NCBI GenBank assembly: GCA_017408725.1
Contig: JAFQUA010000001.1
Coordinates: 1-59,313, forward strand
Origin: Oscillospiraceae bacterium
GTDB taxonomy: Bacteria; Bacillota_A; Clostridia; Oscillospirales; Oscillospiraceae
Length of the DNA stretch: 59,313 nucleotides
Direction of reading: 5' to 3'
The position numbers were made by a program, and so were the translations under genes. The notes beneath the pieces were generated by a model. The model was not told the DNA's origin. It did no database searches and was given only the letters and a program-made list of their open reading frames with translations. This document shows, in pieces, positions 15,663-24,424 of this stretch. Positions within the stretch are counted from its first letter, which is position 1; every line of letters begins with the position of its first letter.

Positions 15663-16803
15663 ATGGAAGGATAAATATTCTGCGTTTTTGCGTCGGTCCA
15701 TCCGGCGTATCCTCACGGAAAAGACCGTAGAGATCATCGCACCGCTGCTCCAACAGTTGGTAGGTATCATCTGTATTTTCGCCTGTGTGGGGGAATTGAC
15801 CTGATTCTCTGGCAACTTTCAAAATACTGCGGCCAATGTTGTTAAAGCCTAATACACGGGCATAGGGAGCGGAGGAGTCCAGCATTTCCCGGGTAATGCC
15901 AAGAAAGGCACACATAACCATCCTGTCCAGCCGGGTGCGGGTATACCGTTTGGTTTTCACGGCTGCCAAGATTTCGTCAAGGGTGGCATATTCGCGGCAG
16001 GCGTGCATCAGTCTGCGCCACAGCCCTTCAGAACCAAAGGGTAGGGCTTCAAATTCGGCATCGGTCATTGTTCGAAGCCGGGCAAGGATCGCTCGCTCAC
16101 CGGCAGGCAGTGTGTGAATCGCGGCACCGTCAAAAACAGATTGTGCCGATTCGGGGATACACGATTTCCAATCGTGCTTGCTCACAATCATTTCCCTGAC
16201 CGCAGTAGCGGAGGGGTTTTCAGGATCGGGAACGATATCGTGGTAGTTACCCTGCCGAATAATGGGAAAAGGCTTCATGTTGCTGTTTTGTGAAAGGGTT
16301 GCCTTGCAGTATTCTACAGCCAGAACGTCATTGGGATTACTGAGCAGGGACGCGTCCACACCCAGATCAGAAAGCGCCCTCTGACGGGCGGCAGGGAAAG
16401 AGACGCCGGTTTCCAGTCGGGCTTGCAAAGCAAAAGTAAATTCGCTGCTGAGAAGTGCTTCTGCGGTTGCCAGCAGCGTTTCTTTGGTGCCGGTTTCTGT
16501 GCCGAAGCATAATTCGTCACAGAAGCCGGATAATATCCGTACACCGCCGGCAGCAAAGCCCTCTGCTGATGACAGTGCATAGGTTACCGGAAGCTCCAGC
16601 ACCAGATCTGCCCCGCACAGGAGGGCGGAATGGGCGCGCAGGGACTTATCAAAAATAGCAGGCATACCCCGCTGCACATAATTGCCGCTCATAAGGCAAA
16701 CAATGCCGCAATTACTGCCGTGCTCATCACGAATTATGGATATCTGCTTGGCGTGACCCAGGTGAAAGGGGTTATATTCGCAGATAATGCCAACCGTTTT
16801 CAA
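15661..16803 (-). CDS. tmcAL: tRNA(Met) cytidine acetate ligase
   Basis: 380 residues. The N-terminal nucleotidyltransferase motif EYNPFHLGH (HxGH with His14 and His17) and VCLMSGNYVQRGMPAI are diagnostic of the YlbM/TmcAL family. That enzyme makes N4-acetylcytidine at the wobble position of elongator tRNA-Met using acetate and ATP. The acetate kinase gene is divergent next to it; both use acetate plus ATP, which may be coincidence. Length is typical (about 390-400). The gene begins at the ATG at 16803 with a GGAGGGAC site upstream. Confidence 0.93.
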   Translation of the reverse strand: MKTVGIICEYNPFHLGHAKQISIIRDEHGSNCGIVCLMSGNYVQRGMPAIFDKSLRAHSALLCGADLVLELPVTYALSSAEGFAAGGVRILSGFCDELCFGTETGTKETLLATAEALLSSEFTFALQARLETGVSFPAARQRALSDLGVDASLLSNPNDVLAVEYCKATLSQNSNMKPFPIIRQGNYHDIVPDPENPSATAVREMIVSKHDWKSCIPESAQSVFDGAAIHTLPAGERAILARLRTMTDAEFEALPFGSEGLWRRLMHACREYATLDEILAAVKTKRYTRTRLDRMVMCAFLGITREMLDSSAPYARVLGFNNIGRSILKVARESGQFPHTGENTDDTYQLLEQRCDDLYGLFREDTPDGPTQKRRIFILP

Positions 16804-16842
16804 AAAAGTCCCTCCTTTTCAGAAAAATTTTCCATTCAGGGG

Positions 16843-16871
16843 TTGAGAAATTGTGAAAAATATTATAGAAT
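16843..16871 (+). promoter_or_regulatory. Promoter of ackA
   Basis: TTGAGA (16843-16848), 17-base spacer, TAGAAT (16866-16871); the ackA start is about 72 bases downstream. Confidence 0.55.
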
Positions 16872-16942
16872 AACTTTAGCTATGGCTATCATAACACAAA
16901 GTACGAAAAAAGAAAATATTTATTTTACAGGAGGCAATCCCA

Positions 16943-18133
16943 ATGAATGTTTTGATCATCAATGCCGGCAGCTCCAGCCTTAAGTATCAGCTGATGAACC
17001 CCGAGACCGGCGAAGTTTCCGCTAAGGGTCTGTGCGAGCGTATCGGCATTGACGGCCGTCTGAACCACAAGGTCGGCGACAATAAGGTCGTTAAGGATAT
17101 TCCCATGCCCACCCACTCCGAGGCCATCGCAGCCACTCTGGACATTCTGGTCGACCCCGTTGACGGTGTGATCAAGAGTGTTGAGGAGATCGATGCTGTG
17201 GGTCACCGTGTGCTCCACGGCGGTATGGAATTCTTTGATTCCTGCATCATCAATGACGAAGTTATCAAGGCCATCGAGAAGTGCATTCCTCTGGGCCCCC
17301 TGCATAACCCCGCTAACCTGATGGGCATCCGTGCTTGCCAGGCTGTTATGCCCAAGACTCCTCAGGTCGCTGTGTTCGACACTGCTTTCCACATGACCAT
17401 GCCTCCCAAGGCTTACCGTTACGCCATTCCCACCGAGTACTACGAGAATGACTCCATCCGCCGCTACGGCTTCCACGGCACTTCCCACAAGTATGTTGCT
17501 AAGCGCACTGCTGAGCTGGTTGGCAAGAAGGAGTTCAAGATGGTCAACTGCCATCTGGGCAACGGTTCCTCCATGTCTGCTGTGAAGGACGGCAAGTGCC
17601 AGGATACCACCATGGGTCTGACTCCTCTGGCCGGTGTTCCCATGGGTACCCGTTCCGGTGATATTGATGCCGCTGTGGTGCAGTTCATCTGCAACAAGTA
17701 CGGTATGAGCGTTGACGAGTGCCTGAACATGCTGAACAAGAAGTCCGGTATGCTGGCGATCTCCGGCGTTTCTTCCGACTTCCGTGATCTGGAAGACGGC
17801 GCTAAGAACGGCAACGAAGACTGCGCTCTGGCTCGTGAGAAATTCTGCTACGAAGTTGCCAAGTATGTCGGCGCTTACGCTGCTGCTCTGAACGGCATTG
17901 ACGTTCTGACCTTTACCGCCGGTGTCGGCGAAAACGACGGCGCTGTCCGTGCAAGAGTTTGTGAGTACCTGGGCTTCCTGGGTGTTAAGATCGATGCTGA
18001 GCTGAACAAGAAGCGCGGCAAGGAACTGATGATCTCCACTCCTGATTCCAAGGTTCAGGTTTGGGTTGTTCCCACCAACGAAGAGCTGATGATCGCTCAG
18101 GATACCGCTGAGCTGGTCAATGCCGCCAAGTAA
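16943..18133 (+). CDS. ackA: Acetate kinase
   Basis: 396 residues, the usual AckA length. It interconverts acetyl phosphate and ADP with acetate and ATP, the energy-yielding end step of fermentation. Visible family blocks are the N-terminal NAGSSSLKYQL, GHRVLHGG, VFDTAFHMTMP, YGFHGTSHKYV, and the phosphate-binding HLGNGSS. Catalytic Arg, Asp and Glu residues lie in HRVLHGG, FDTAFH and the FTAGVGEN segment. No pta is adjacent. AGGAGG lies a few bases before the ATG. Codon choice is very uniform, in line with a highly expressed gene. Confidence 0.98.
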   Translation: MNVLIINAGSSSLKYQLMNPETGEVSAKGLCERIGIDGRLNHKVGDNKVVKDIPMPTHSEAIAATLDILVDPVDGVIKSVEEIDAVGHRVLHGGMEFFDSCIINDEVIKAIEKCIPLGPLHNPANLMGIRACQAVMPKTPQVAVFDTAFHMTMPPKAYRYAIPTEYYENDSIRRYGFHGTSHKYVAKRTAELVGKKEFKMVNCHLGNGSSMSAVKDGKCQDTTMGLTPLAGVPMGTRSGDIDAAVVQFICNKYGMSVDECLNMLNKKSGMLAISGVSSDFRDLEDGAKNGNEDCALAREKFCYEVAKYVGAYAAALNGIDVLTFTAGVGENDGAVRARVCEYLGFLGVKIDAELNKKRGKELMISTPDSKVQVWVVPTNEELMIAQDTAELVNAAK

Positions 18134-18147
18134 TTTAGAGTGAATTT

Positions 18148-18180
18148 AGAGCCGCCGCATTTGCGGCGGCTCTGTTTCTA
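18148..18180 (+). terminator. Terminator after ackA
   Basis: An 11-bp G/C-rich perfect stem (18148-18158 with 18163-18173) followed by a short T-containing tail. The tail is weak, so partial read-through into pepT is possible. Confidence 0.7.
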
Positions 18181-18195
18181 AGAAAGGAGCGAATT

Positions 18196-19401
18196 ATGAC
18201 TTCTGTAACCGAACGCTTTTTAAAGTATGTTTCCTTTGATACCATGTCGGATGAATTTTCTGAAACTTGTCCGTCTACCGATAAGCAAAAGCTGCTGGGC
18301 GCATATCTGGTGGAAGAAATGAAGGGTATGGGAATTGTGGATGCCTTTATGGACGAGCATGGCTATGTTTACGGCACGGTTCCCGGCGATCCCAATTTGC
18401 CTACCATCGGTTTGATCGCACATATGGATACCTCTCCGGATATGTCCGGCGCGAATATCAAAGCAAAGATTGTAGAGTATAGCGGTGAAGATATCTGCCT
18501 GAACGAAGAACAGCAAATTTTTCTGCGTGAGGCAGATTATCCCAGCTTGAAGCACCATCACGGCAAGCATTTGATTGTTACGGATGGTACGACCCTTCTT
18601 GGCGCGGATGACAAGGCAGGCATCGCCGAAATCATGACCGCAGCGGAATTCCTGCTGACTGCACGGATGAATCATGCCACATTGAAGATCGGCTTTACTC
18701 CCGATGAAGAGATCGGCAGGGGAGCAGACCGTTTTGATGTGAAAGGGTTTGGAGCTGACTTTGCCTATACCGCAGACGGCGGTGCGATCGGTGAAATTGA
18801 GTACGAAAACTTTAATGCGGCAGGAGCAAAGCTCGTTTTCAACGGCCTAAATATCCATCCCGGTGCGGCAAAGGATAAGATGGTCAATTCTCAGTACATT
18901 GCTATGGAGTTCCAGTCCTTGTTGCCCGCAGCGCAGAAGCCGGAATATACCGCAGGCTATGAGGGCTTCATTCACCTGACGGATATGCAGGGCGAGGTGG
19001 AGCAGTCCACGCTGCGCTATATTATCCGGGATCACGATATGCAGAAATTTGCAGAAAAGAAAGCGGTCATGGCAGCTGCGGCAGAGTTTATCAATGCCAA
19101 GTATGGCACCGGCACCTGCAAACTGACCATCCGTGACAGCTATTTCAATATGCGCAAGTGTATCGAGCCCTGCATGCATATTGTAGAGCGGGCGGAAAAG
19201 GCCATGCTGGCTGTCGGTATGGATACAAAGGAAGTGCCCATTCGGGGCGGTACGGACGGTGCACGCCTTTCGTACGAAGGTCTGCCTTGTCCCAATCTGT
19301 GCACAGGCGGCGAGAATTACCATGGACGGTTTGAGTACATTCCCGTTGAGGATATGGAAAAGTGCGTGAAGATGCTTGTTGAAATTATGACAATGGCATA
19401 A
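18196..19401 (+). CDS. pepT: Peptidase T (tripeptide aminopeptidase)
   Basis: 401 residues, M20B family, normal length. It removes N-terminal residues from tripeptides in the cytoplasm. Dinuclear zinc site residues are visible: His76 and Asp78 in IAHMDTSP, Asp139 in LGADDKAG, Glu172 beside catalytic Glu171 in TPDEEIG, the DGG block near residue 195, and the late ENYHG histidine. Replacement of none of these is seen, so it should be active. GAAAGGAG precedes the ATG. Confidence 0.96.
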   Translation: MTSVTERFLKYVSFDTMSDEFSETCPSTDKQKLLGAYLVEEMKGMGIVDAFMDEHGYVYGTVPGDPNLPTIGLIAHMDTSPDMSGANIKAKIVEYSGEDICLNEEQQIFLREADYPSLKHHHGKHLIVTDGTTLLGADDKAGIAEIMTAAEFLLTARMNHATLKIGFTPDEEIGRGADRFDVKGFGADFAYTADGGAIGEIEYENFNAAGAKLVFNGLNIHPGAAKDKMVNSQYIAMEFQSLLPAAQKPEYTAGYEGFIHLTDMQGEVEQSTLRYIIRDHDMQKFAEKKAVMAAAAEFINAKYGTGTCKLTIRDSYFNMRKCIEPCMHIVERAEKAMLAVGMDTKEVPIRGGTDGARLSYEGLPCPNLCTGGENYHGRFEYIPVEDMEKCVKMLVEIMTMA

Positions 19402-19403
19402 GA

Positions 19404-19437
19404 AAAAAGGAGGCTGATATCAGCCTCCTTTTTAGAT
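19404..19437. terminator. Bidirectional terminator
   Basis: A 13-bp perfect stem (19404-19416 with 19421-19433), 4-base loop, A-run and T-run on the two sides. It separates pepT from the convergent cysteine-rich gene. Confidence 0.9.
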
Positions 19438-19443
19438 TTTTAA

Positions 19444-19731
19444 TTAGCCTTCGAAGTCGGCCTCGGTAGCGGACTCTTCTGCGGCGGGAGCTTCGGCGGC
19501 CTCTGTGATTTCTTCAGCGGCTTCTTCGCAACAGCAGCATTCACACTCCACATCGTCGCACTCGCACTCACAGTCACAGTCGCACTCGCACTCGCAGCAG
19601 CACTTGCAGGAGCCCAACAGCTTCTTTGCCCAAGCTACGATCTTATCGCCATAAGTTGCGGCAATGTAGACCGCACCGGCAACAGCAGCCAGAGCAACCA
19701 GGATCTTAATAATAACACTAAAAACTTTCAT
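19444..19731 (-). CDS. Small membrane protein with a Cys/Asp/Glu-rich tract
   Basis: 95 residues. Residues 5-26 form one membrane helix, followed by a short basic amphipathic stretch. Residues 42-68 then contain 15 cysteines alternating with Asp and Glu (patterns CxCxC and CCCC). The last 25 residues are Ala/Glu-rich and acidic. The tract should bind thiophilic metal ions or cluster on a surface, as metallothioneins do, but no known fold is evident. A good promoter (TTGCAT, 17, TATACT) and GGAGG site show that it is a real expressed gene. Homologues without assigned function seem to occur in gut Clostridia; this is from memory of similar small proteins, not a search. Confidence 0.75.
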   Translation of the reverse strand: MKVFSVIIKILVALAAVAGAVYIAATYGDKIVAWAKKLLGSCKCCCECECDCDCECECDDVECECCCCEEAAEEITEAAEAPAAEESATEADFEG

Positions 19732-19767
19732 TGGAATGACCTCCGTTCTTTATTGTTCTCTAAATCC

Positions 19768-19796
19768 AGTATAACCAAAGCACAAGAAAAATGCAA
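19768..19796 (-). promoter_or_regulatory. Promoter of the cysteine-rich protein gene
   Basis: On the minus strand TTGCAT (19796-19791), 17 bases, TATACT (19773-19768). Confidence 0.65.
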
Positions 19797-19819
19797 CAGA
19801 AAAATTGTAAATAATCAGG

Positions 19820-20623
19820 TTATACATATCCATACATACCACGAACGCTGACTTCACCGGAATTAACAGCTTCAATATTCCCATCGAGAAAGCGAACAAG
19901 CAGGGCACCTGAATCGTCAATATCCACAGCGCGACCGTGCTGAACACTTCCGTCGGCACGGAGAATGGAAACATCCTTTCCAAGGGTAATGCACTGTTTG
20001 CGGTAATTCTCCATAATTCCTGTGTGATCTCCCAAAAGACTCATGGCCATCTTATGAAACGCTTGGATCAGACAGGCGGCAATACGGGCGCGGTCTAGGC
20101 TTTTTTCTGCAAACGTGAAAAGGGATCCCGCAAAATCATGGATAGATGGGTCGAAATCCGATTTGCTCTGACAGCAATTGACACCGATTCCGATGATGGC
20201 ATACTCCACAAGACCGTTTTTGGGGCCTATGGACAATTCTGTGAGAATTCCGGCAAGCTTCTTGCTTTGATATACCAGATCGTTTGTCCATTTAATGTCC
20301 GGGCGAAAACCGGCCATTGCTTCTATTGCATCACATGCGGAAACTGCGGCTGCGCAGGTTAGATGCATGAGCTTTTCGGGTTTGCAGTGTGGACGCAGAA
20401 GAACACTCATATAAATGCCCATGCCGGCCGGGGACAGAAAAGAACGGCCCAAACGGCCTCTTCCGGCGGTTTGATGGTCGGCGATCAGTACAGTTCCGTG
20501 TGGCGCGCCGGATTGCGCCATTCGCTTTGTTTCCAGATTGGTGGAATCAATGGAATCAAACCAGTGAATTTGATTCTGCCAGGGGTGATCCCCTGGCAGA
20601 TAGGATAAAATTTGCTCTTTCAT
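19820..20623 (-). CDS. birA: Biotin--[biotin carboxyl-carrier protein] ligase
   Basis: 267 residues. The biotinyl-AMP loop reads GRGRLGRSF, and the active-site lysine lies in IKWTNDLVY. The C-terminal SH3-like domain (IAACLIQAF ... GKDVSILRADGSVQHG ... NSGEVSVRG) is present. The N-terminal helix-turn-helix of bifunctional BirA is absent, so this is a group I ligase that attaches biotin but should not regulate transcription. The ATG lies 3 bp after the stop of the E2-like gene without an obvious ribosome site, so it is likely translationally coupled to it. Confidence 0.93.
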   Translation of the reverse strand: MKEQILSYLPGDHPWQNQIHWFDSIDSTNLETKRMAQSGAPHGTVLIADHQTAGRGRLGRSFLSPAGMGIYMSVLLRPHCKPEKLMHLTCAAAVSACDAIEAMAGFRPDIKWTNDLVYQSKKLAGILTELSIGPKNGLVEYAIIGIGVNCCQSKSDFDPSIHDFAGSLFTFAEKSLDRARIAACLIQAFHKMAMSLLGDHTGIMENYRKQCITLGKDVSILRADGSVQHGRAVDIDDSGALLVRFLDGNIEAVNSGEVSVRGMYGYV

Positions 20624-20626
20624 AGT

Positions 20627-22063
20627 TTAGTCAATATCGCGAATGACTTCTTCCGGCGGATTGTCCAGAACTTCGGGATGTGCCAAAATCCGGCGGAAGT
20701 GCTTGAAGAAGGTGGCGTAATAGTAGCCGTCACAGATGCGCTCGTCCAGAACGAACTTGACATCGATGTACTTTTTCTGAACGACAGTGCCGTCCTCCAG
20801 CACTTCCAGTGCTTTGCGCTTCATACCGAAGGCACCAAAGCAGGGCAGATTGCCGAAGTCATACAGATGGTGATAGATGGGAGGGATGCCCAGGCTTCCC
20901 ATGGAGGTAAAGAACAGACTTCCGTGGAATGGGCTCAGTTCCAGCAGGAACTTGGGTAGTGCTCCGAAGTAGTCCAGCAGCTTCAGCAGCCAAACCACGA
21001 ATTTCAGCACGATGCTGGGGATCATGTTCAGGTACTGGATCAATCCGTCCAGACTGGAATCCAACTCCTGTGTAGCCTTGACACTTTCAATGGCGGCATT
21101 GAGCTTGTTATAAACATCTACCGCGGTGTCATAGGGGGTTAGATGCACTTTGATGGAAGTGTCGGGGGAATCTACGGTCATCTCCTTCTTGACCACCATG
21201 CAGTACTGGATGTCATTGCCGCGGGAGTAGACCTTCTGACCGGAGATAAAACGGTTCAGCTGGGGATACTTGGCAACGCCGCGGACATAGGCGGCCAGCA
21301 GCACGTGGGTGATGCCGAAGTCTGTCAGACCTTCCCGGCGCTTCTGGCGGATATAGCGGTCAATGTGAGAAATCTCAAAGGACTCTTCAAACAGATTGGA
21401 GCAGGTGTTCCGCTCCACTTGAAAATATGCAGTGATCTGCGCCATAGGCGCAAGGGTGCGGATCTTGCGACCATCGCTGCGGTCACCCCAGGTGGGATGG
21501 TATTCTCCGTCGGAATGAACACGAATAGCAAAGGGCAGCAGAACCAGTCCGCCGAACAGCAAATAGTTGGGAAGAACTTCAAACAGCGGGTTCACTATGG
21601 TGACTTGCGCCCAAAACTGATTCGAGTAATAGTTGTGGGCATATCCCACTGCTGCCAGCGGTGCGGCAAACAACGGCAAAAGAAGCCAGGGGAAGCGAAT
21701 CTTTCCGCTGGTGATAGCAGTATAAAGAATACAATAGGAAACAATGCAGGTGTAAAACATGCCGAGGATAAAGGGACTGTCGCCGATGATCTCGTGAGGA
21801 AGCAGAGCATAGTAAAGACCCATCATCCAGACGGGGATGGCGGTCTTATAGAACATCTCTTTTCCGTTGATCAAAGTGATGAGCACGAACAGCAAGGTGG
21901 CTGCTACTGGCAGAACGATTTGACTCCACACTTCCAGCGTTTCACCGGACCCTTTCAAACCGGGAATTGCAATGCGGGCCACTGCCGAGCCGACCAGGCA
22001 AAGTGCCATCAGCCATGTCAGCACATTTTTGCGGCTGACGAACAAATGAATTCTTCTTTCCAT
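20627..22063 (-). CDS. Membrane-anchored 2-oxoacid dehydrogenase E2-like acyltransferase
   Basis: 478 residues from the ATG at 22063. The first half holds about six hydrophobic segments (NVLTWLMALCLVGSAVARI, VLPVAATLLFVLITLI and others). The second half resembles the catalytic domain of E2 acyltransferases and chloramphenicol acetyltransferase (FGITHVLLAAYVRGVAKYPQ, FTSMGSLGIPPIYHHLYDFG, DERICDGYYYATFFKHF). No lipoyl domain or subunit-binding domain is present. The active motif HHxxxDG is DERICDG here, so the catalytic histidine is missing. It may be a non-classical acyltransferase or a binding protein. A TATAAT lies only 9 bases before this ATG, so the start could be a TTG at 22045. Confidence 0.7.
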   Translation of the reverse strand: MERRIHLFVSRKNVLTWLMALCLVGSAVARIAIPGLKGSGETLEVWSQIVLPVAATLLFVLITLINGKEMFYKTAIPVWMMGLYYALLPHEIIGDSPFILGMFYTCIVSYCILYTAITSGKIRFPWLLLPLFAAPLAAVGYAHNYYSNQFWAQVTIVNPLFEVLPNYLLFGGLVLLPFAIRVHSDGEYHPTWGDRSDGRKIRTLAPMAQITAYFQVERNTCSNLFEESFEISHIDRYIRQKRREGLTDFGITHVLLAAYVRGVAKYPQLNRFISGQKVYSRGNDIQYCMVVKKEMTVDSPDTSIKVHLTPYDTAVDVYNKLNAAIESVKATQELDSSLDGLIQYLNMIPSIVLKFVVWLLKLLDYFGALPKFLLELSPFHGSLFFTSMGSLGIPPIYHHLYDFGNLPCFGAFGMKRKALEVLEDGTVVQKKYIDVKFVLDERICDGYYYATFFKHFRRILAHPEVLDNPPEEVIRDID

Positions 22064-22072
22064 AACAATACA

Positions 22073-22101
22073 ATTATAACAGATAGCGCCGGGATTGGCA
22101 A
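22073..22101 (-). promoter_or_regulatory. Promoter of the E2-like/birA operon, very close to the start codon
   Basis: Minus strand TTGCCA (22101-22096), 17 bases, TATAAT (22078-22073). The expected transcription start is about 22066, only three bases before the ATG at 22063. The mRNA would be leaderless, or translation begins at TTG 22045, which has GAAAGAAG seven bases ahead. Confidence 0.65.
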
Positions 22102-22102
22102 T

Positions 22103-22142
22103 GAAAAAATACGAAAACGCCCCGATTTTTGTCGGAGCGTTT
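22103..22142 (-). terminator. Terminator of the zinc transporter/trmO operon
   Basis: Stem of AAACGC and CCG (22115-22124) with CGG and GCGTTT (22133-22142), with one internal C/A mismatch. Read on the minus strand it is followed by TTTCGTATTTTTTC. Confidence 0.75.
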
Positions 22143-22146
22143 CCAA

Positions 22147-22833
22147 TCACAGCGGAATGATTTCGTGAACTGTCAAAATATTGCCACAAACAGAAAAACG
22201 AATATCAAAGCCTGCAAAGCTGAGTCCGTAAATTCGGTCAGAATCCTTTTGATAGGAGGGCCGGGGATCGTGGGACAAAACGGCAATGGCGGCATCTCTT
22301 TTATTTACGGGAAGATTTTGAAGCAGGTCATCCGGAAACCGAACCTCAAGCAGGAAATCCTTTGCGGCATCCGTAAAACCGCCCAAAGCATCGGGAATGC
22401 TGTCACTGTAAGGAATGTAGGGCTTAATGTCGAAAATAGGTGTGCCGTCCATCAAATCACCACCGCCAACGTGGAGTACCGTACCGTGGCTTTCTGTCTG
22501 CTCAACGCCTAAAAGGCGGACGCAGGACAACCCCAGAGAATTGGGGCGAAAAGGAGAACGGGTGGCAAAGACACCCATCCGGATGTTCCCACCCAGTCTT
22601 GGCGGCCGGACAGTGGGTGACCAATCCGTGCGGACAGCCTCCGAAAACTGCCAGATGAGCCACAGATGAGAATAGCCTTCAATCCCCCGAAGGGTGTCGG
22701 GATTGCGGAACTCCGGTTCAAAAATGATGGTAGAGCGCAGCTCCTCCACCAGCCCGCTCTGGCGGGGAATGCCGAATTTGGTGGGGAAATCGCTTTTCAT
22801 CCGGGCAATGGGTTGAATTTCAATATGATCCAT
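22147..22833 (-). CDS. trmO: tRNA (t6A37) N6-methyltransferase TrmO-like
   Basis: 228 residues. The family core reads IARMKSDFPTKFGIPRQSGL, FEPEFRNPDTLRGIEGYSHL, VRPPRLGGNIRMGVFATRSP and FRPNSLGLSCVRLL, all typical of the UPF0066/TsaA/TrmO beta-barrel. The C-terminal extension carries the DPRPSYQ block. It uses S-adenosylmethionine to methylate t6A at position 37 of tRNA-Thr. The ATG at 22833 has GGAGGG 7-12 bases upstream. The zinc permease gene ends 3 bp before it, so it is the last gene of that operon; a functional link to zinc is not evident. Confidence 0.92.
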   Translation of the reverse strand: MDHIEIQPIARMKSDFPTKFGIPRQSGLVEELRSTIIFEPEFRNPDTLRGIEGYSHLWLIWQFSEAVRTDWSPTVRPPRLGGNIRMGVFATRSPFRPNSLGLSCVRLLGVEQTESHGTVLHVGGGDLMDGTPIFDIKPYIPYSDSIPDALGGFTDAAKDFLLEVRFPDDLLQNLPVNKRDAAIAVLSHDPRPSYQKDSDRIYGLSFAGFDIRFSVCGNILTVHEIIPL

Positions 22834-22835
22834 AA

Positions 22836-23675
22836 TTATGCCCTCCGCTTTCTCATGCAGAAGCTGACGGCGAAAATCAATGCAAGGATCAAGGAAATTG
22901 CCGCACCTGCAGAACATCCCAGATAATAAGATACCACAAGACCGCCGATACCCGCCAGCAGTGCAAACAAGACGGAAATAATGTGATATTGTTTTAAATT
23001 GCGGGATACATTTCTTGCGGCTGCCGAGGGCAGAACCAGTAGAGAATTCAGGATCAAAAGACCCACACTGGGAATGACCAGTGTGACGACAACAGCGATG
23101 GCTGTGTTGAACAAGGCTTGAGAAAGCCCAACCCGAAGCCCCCGGGAGGAGGCAAGCTGAGGGTAGATCAGCGTCAGAGTCAGCCGGTTGGCAAACAGGA
23201 ACCAGAACACAAGCACCGCTGCCAGTACCAGAGCGAGAACGCCGATCTGTCCGGGTGTGATCGAAAGAATATCACCGATCAAATAGGTATTGTATTTGGA
23301 AAAACTGCTGCCGCCTAATGTGGCGATGAAGATGCCCAAGGCAACGGCGGCACTGGAGAAAACACCGATGATGGTGTCAGCGGATTGATTGCTGCTACTG
23401 CGGACGAAGGAAAACAGCAAGGAAAACACAACGCTGAAAACAACAGCCATACCGGTTGGAGCCACAAGTCCGCAGATACAGCCGATGGCAATACCCGTGA
23501 AGGCAGAATGACCAAGCGCGTCGGAGAAAAAGCTCATTTTTCCGGTGACGATCATGGTAGACAGCAATCCAAACAGTGGGGCCATGATCAAAATTGCCAG
23601 CAGCGCATTTTTTATAAAGTCCCACCGGAGCATTTCCAGAGGAAGCGCATCACAAAGCGCGTGCCAAATACTCAT
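22836..23675 (-). CDS. znuB: Zinc/manganese ABC transporter permease
   Basis: 279 residues with eight or so hydrophobic segments, ABC-3 family. Typical blocks are LSTMIVTGKMSFFSDALGHS near residues 38-58 (conserved Asp/His at the channel mouth) and LPSAAARNVSRNLKQYH near 220 (cytoplasmic coupling helix). It forms the membrane channel for a divalent metal with the ATPase and binding protein encoded just upstream. Start and stop overlap the ATPase gene by 4 bp. Confidence 0.93.
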   Translation of the reverse strand: MSIWHALCDALPLEMLRWDFIKNALLAILIMAPLFGLLSTMIVTGKMSFFSDALGHSAFTGIAIGCICGLVAPTGMAVVFSVVFSLLFSFVRSSSNQSADTIIGVFSSAAVALGIFIATLGGSSFSKYNTYLIGDILSITPGQIGVLALVLAAVLVFWFLFANRLTLTLIYPQLASSRGLRVGLSQALFNTAIAVVVTLVIPSVGLLILNSLLVLPSAAARNVSRNLKQYHIISVLFALLAGIGGLVVSYYLGCSAGAAISLILALIFAVSFCMRKRRA

Positions 23676-24424
23676 CTGCTGCCTCCTTTCAAGTGAAAGG
23701 TCTGACGGAATACGTCAGATTCCAGAACTTCAGAAGCGGTACCAATGCTGATGATCTCATGGTTGATCAGTGCCACTTGATCGGCGTATCGGGGCAGCAT
23801 GGAAAAATCATGCGTTGTCATTAATATAGACAGGTCGTAGGTTTTGCGCAGCTCGTCCAGCATGTCCATCAGGTCGGTCTGGCCTTCCACATCCACACCG
23901 GAAAGCGGTTCGTCAAGGATCAGGATGTTGGGCAGAGGCTCCAGAGCCAATGCAAGCAGCACCCGCTGCAGTTCGCCGCCGGAAAGCGTGCCAACCCGCT
24001 TGTGAATCAGATCCGTACCGTGAACCCGGTCAAGGCACTCGAGGATCGTTTCTTCCCTGGATTTGCGGATGCCCAGGAATGCCGGCCGACGGCTCATGCA
24101 GCAGACAAAAAGATCCGCCACGCTGACCGGATCGCCGGGATCGAAAGAGGGACTCTGGGGAACATAGCCAATCTTCGGCTTCTTGCCACGCTGACCGGGG
24201 GCAGAGAAGGCAATGACCCCGTCGTACTCCTGCTGACCCAAAATTGCTTTGAGAAAGGTGCTTTTTCCTGCACCGTTGGGGCCGATAAGCGCCATCAATT
24301 GGCCGCAATGCAGATGGAAATTCACATTCTGCAGAATGCTGCTGTCGCCGATCTTTACGGAAAGATTCTGCACCCGAAGGCAGCAGGAATCGCCGCAGGA
24401 GCCGCCGTGTACAATTGGTCTCAT
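23672..24424 (-). CDS. znuC: Zinc/manganese ABC transporter ATP-binding protein
   Basis: 250 residues. Walker A is GPNGAGKST near residues 42-50, the Q-loop is GYVPQSP, the signature is LSGGELQRV, Walker B is ILILDEPLSG, and the H-loop His is in MTTHD. All are intact, so it should power metal uptake. It overlaps the genes on both sides by 4 bp (ATGA-type junctions), showing a tight operon of binding protein, ATPase and permease. Confidence 0.95.
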   Translation of the reverse strand: MRPIVHGGSCGDSCCLRVQNLSVKIGDSSILQNVNFHLHCGQLMALIGPNGAGKSTFLKAILGQQEYDGVIAFSAPGQRGKKPKIGYVPQSPSFDPGDPVSVADLFVCCMSRRPAFLGIRKSREETILECLDRVHGTDLIHKRVGTLSGGELQRVLLALALEPLPNILILDEPLSGVDVEGQTDLMDMLDELRKTYDLSILMTTHDFSMLPRYADQVALINHEIISIGTASEVLESDVFRQTFHLKGGSR

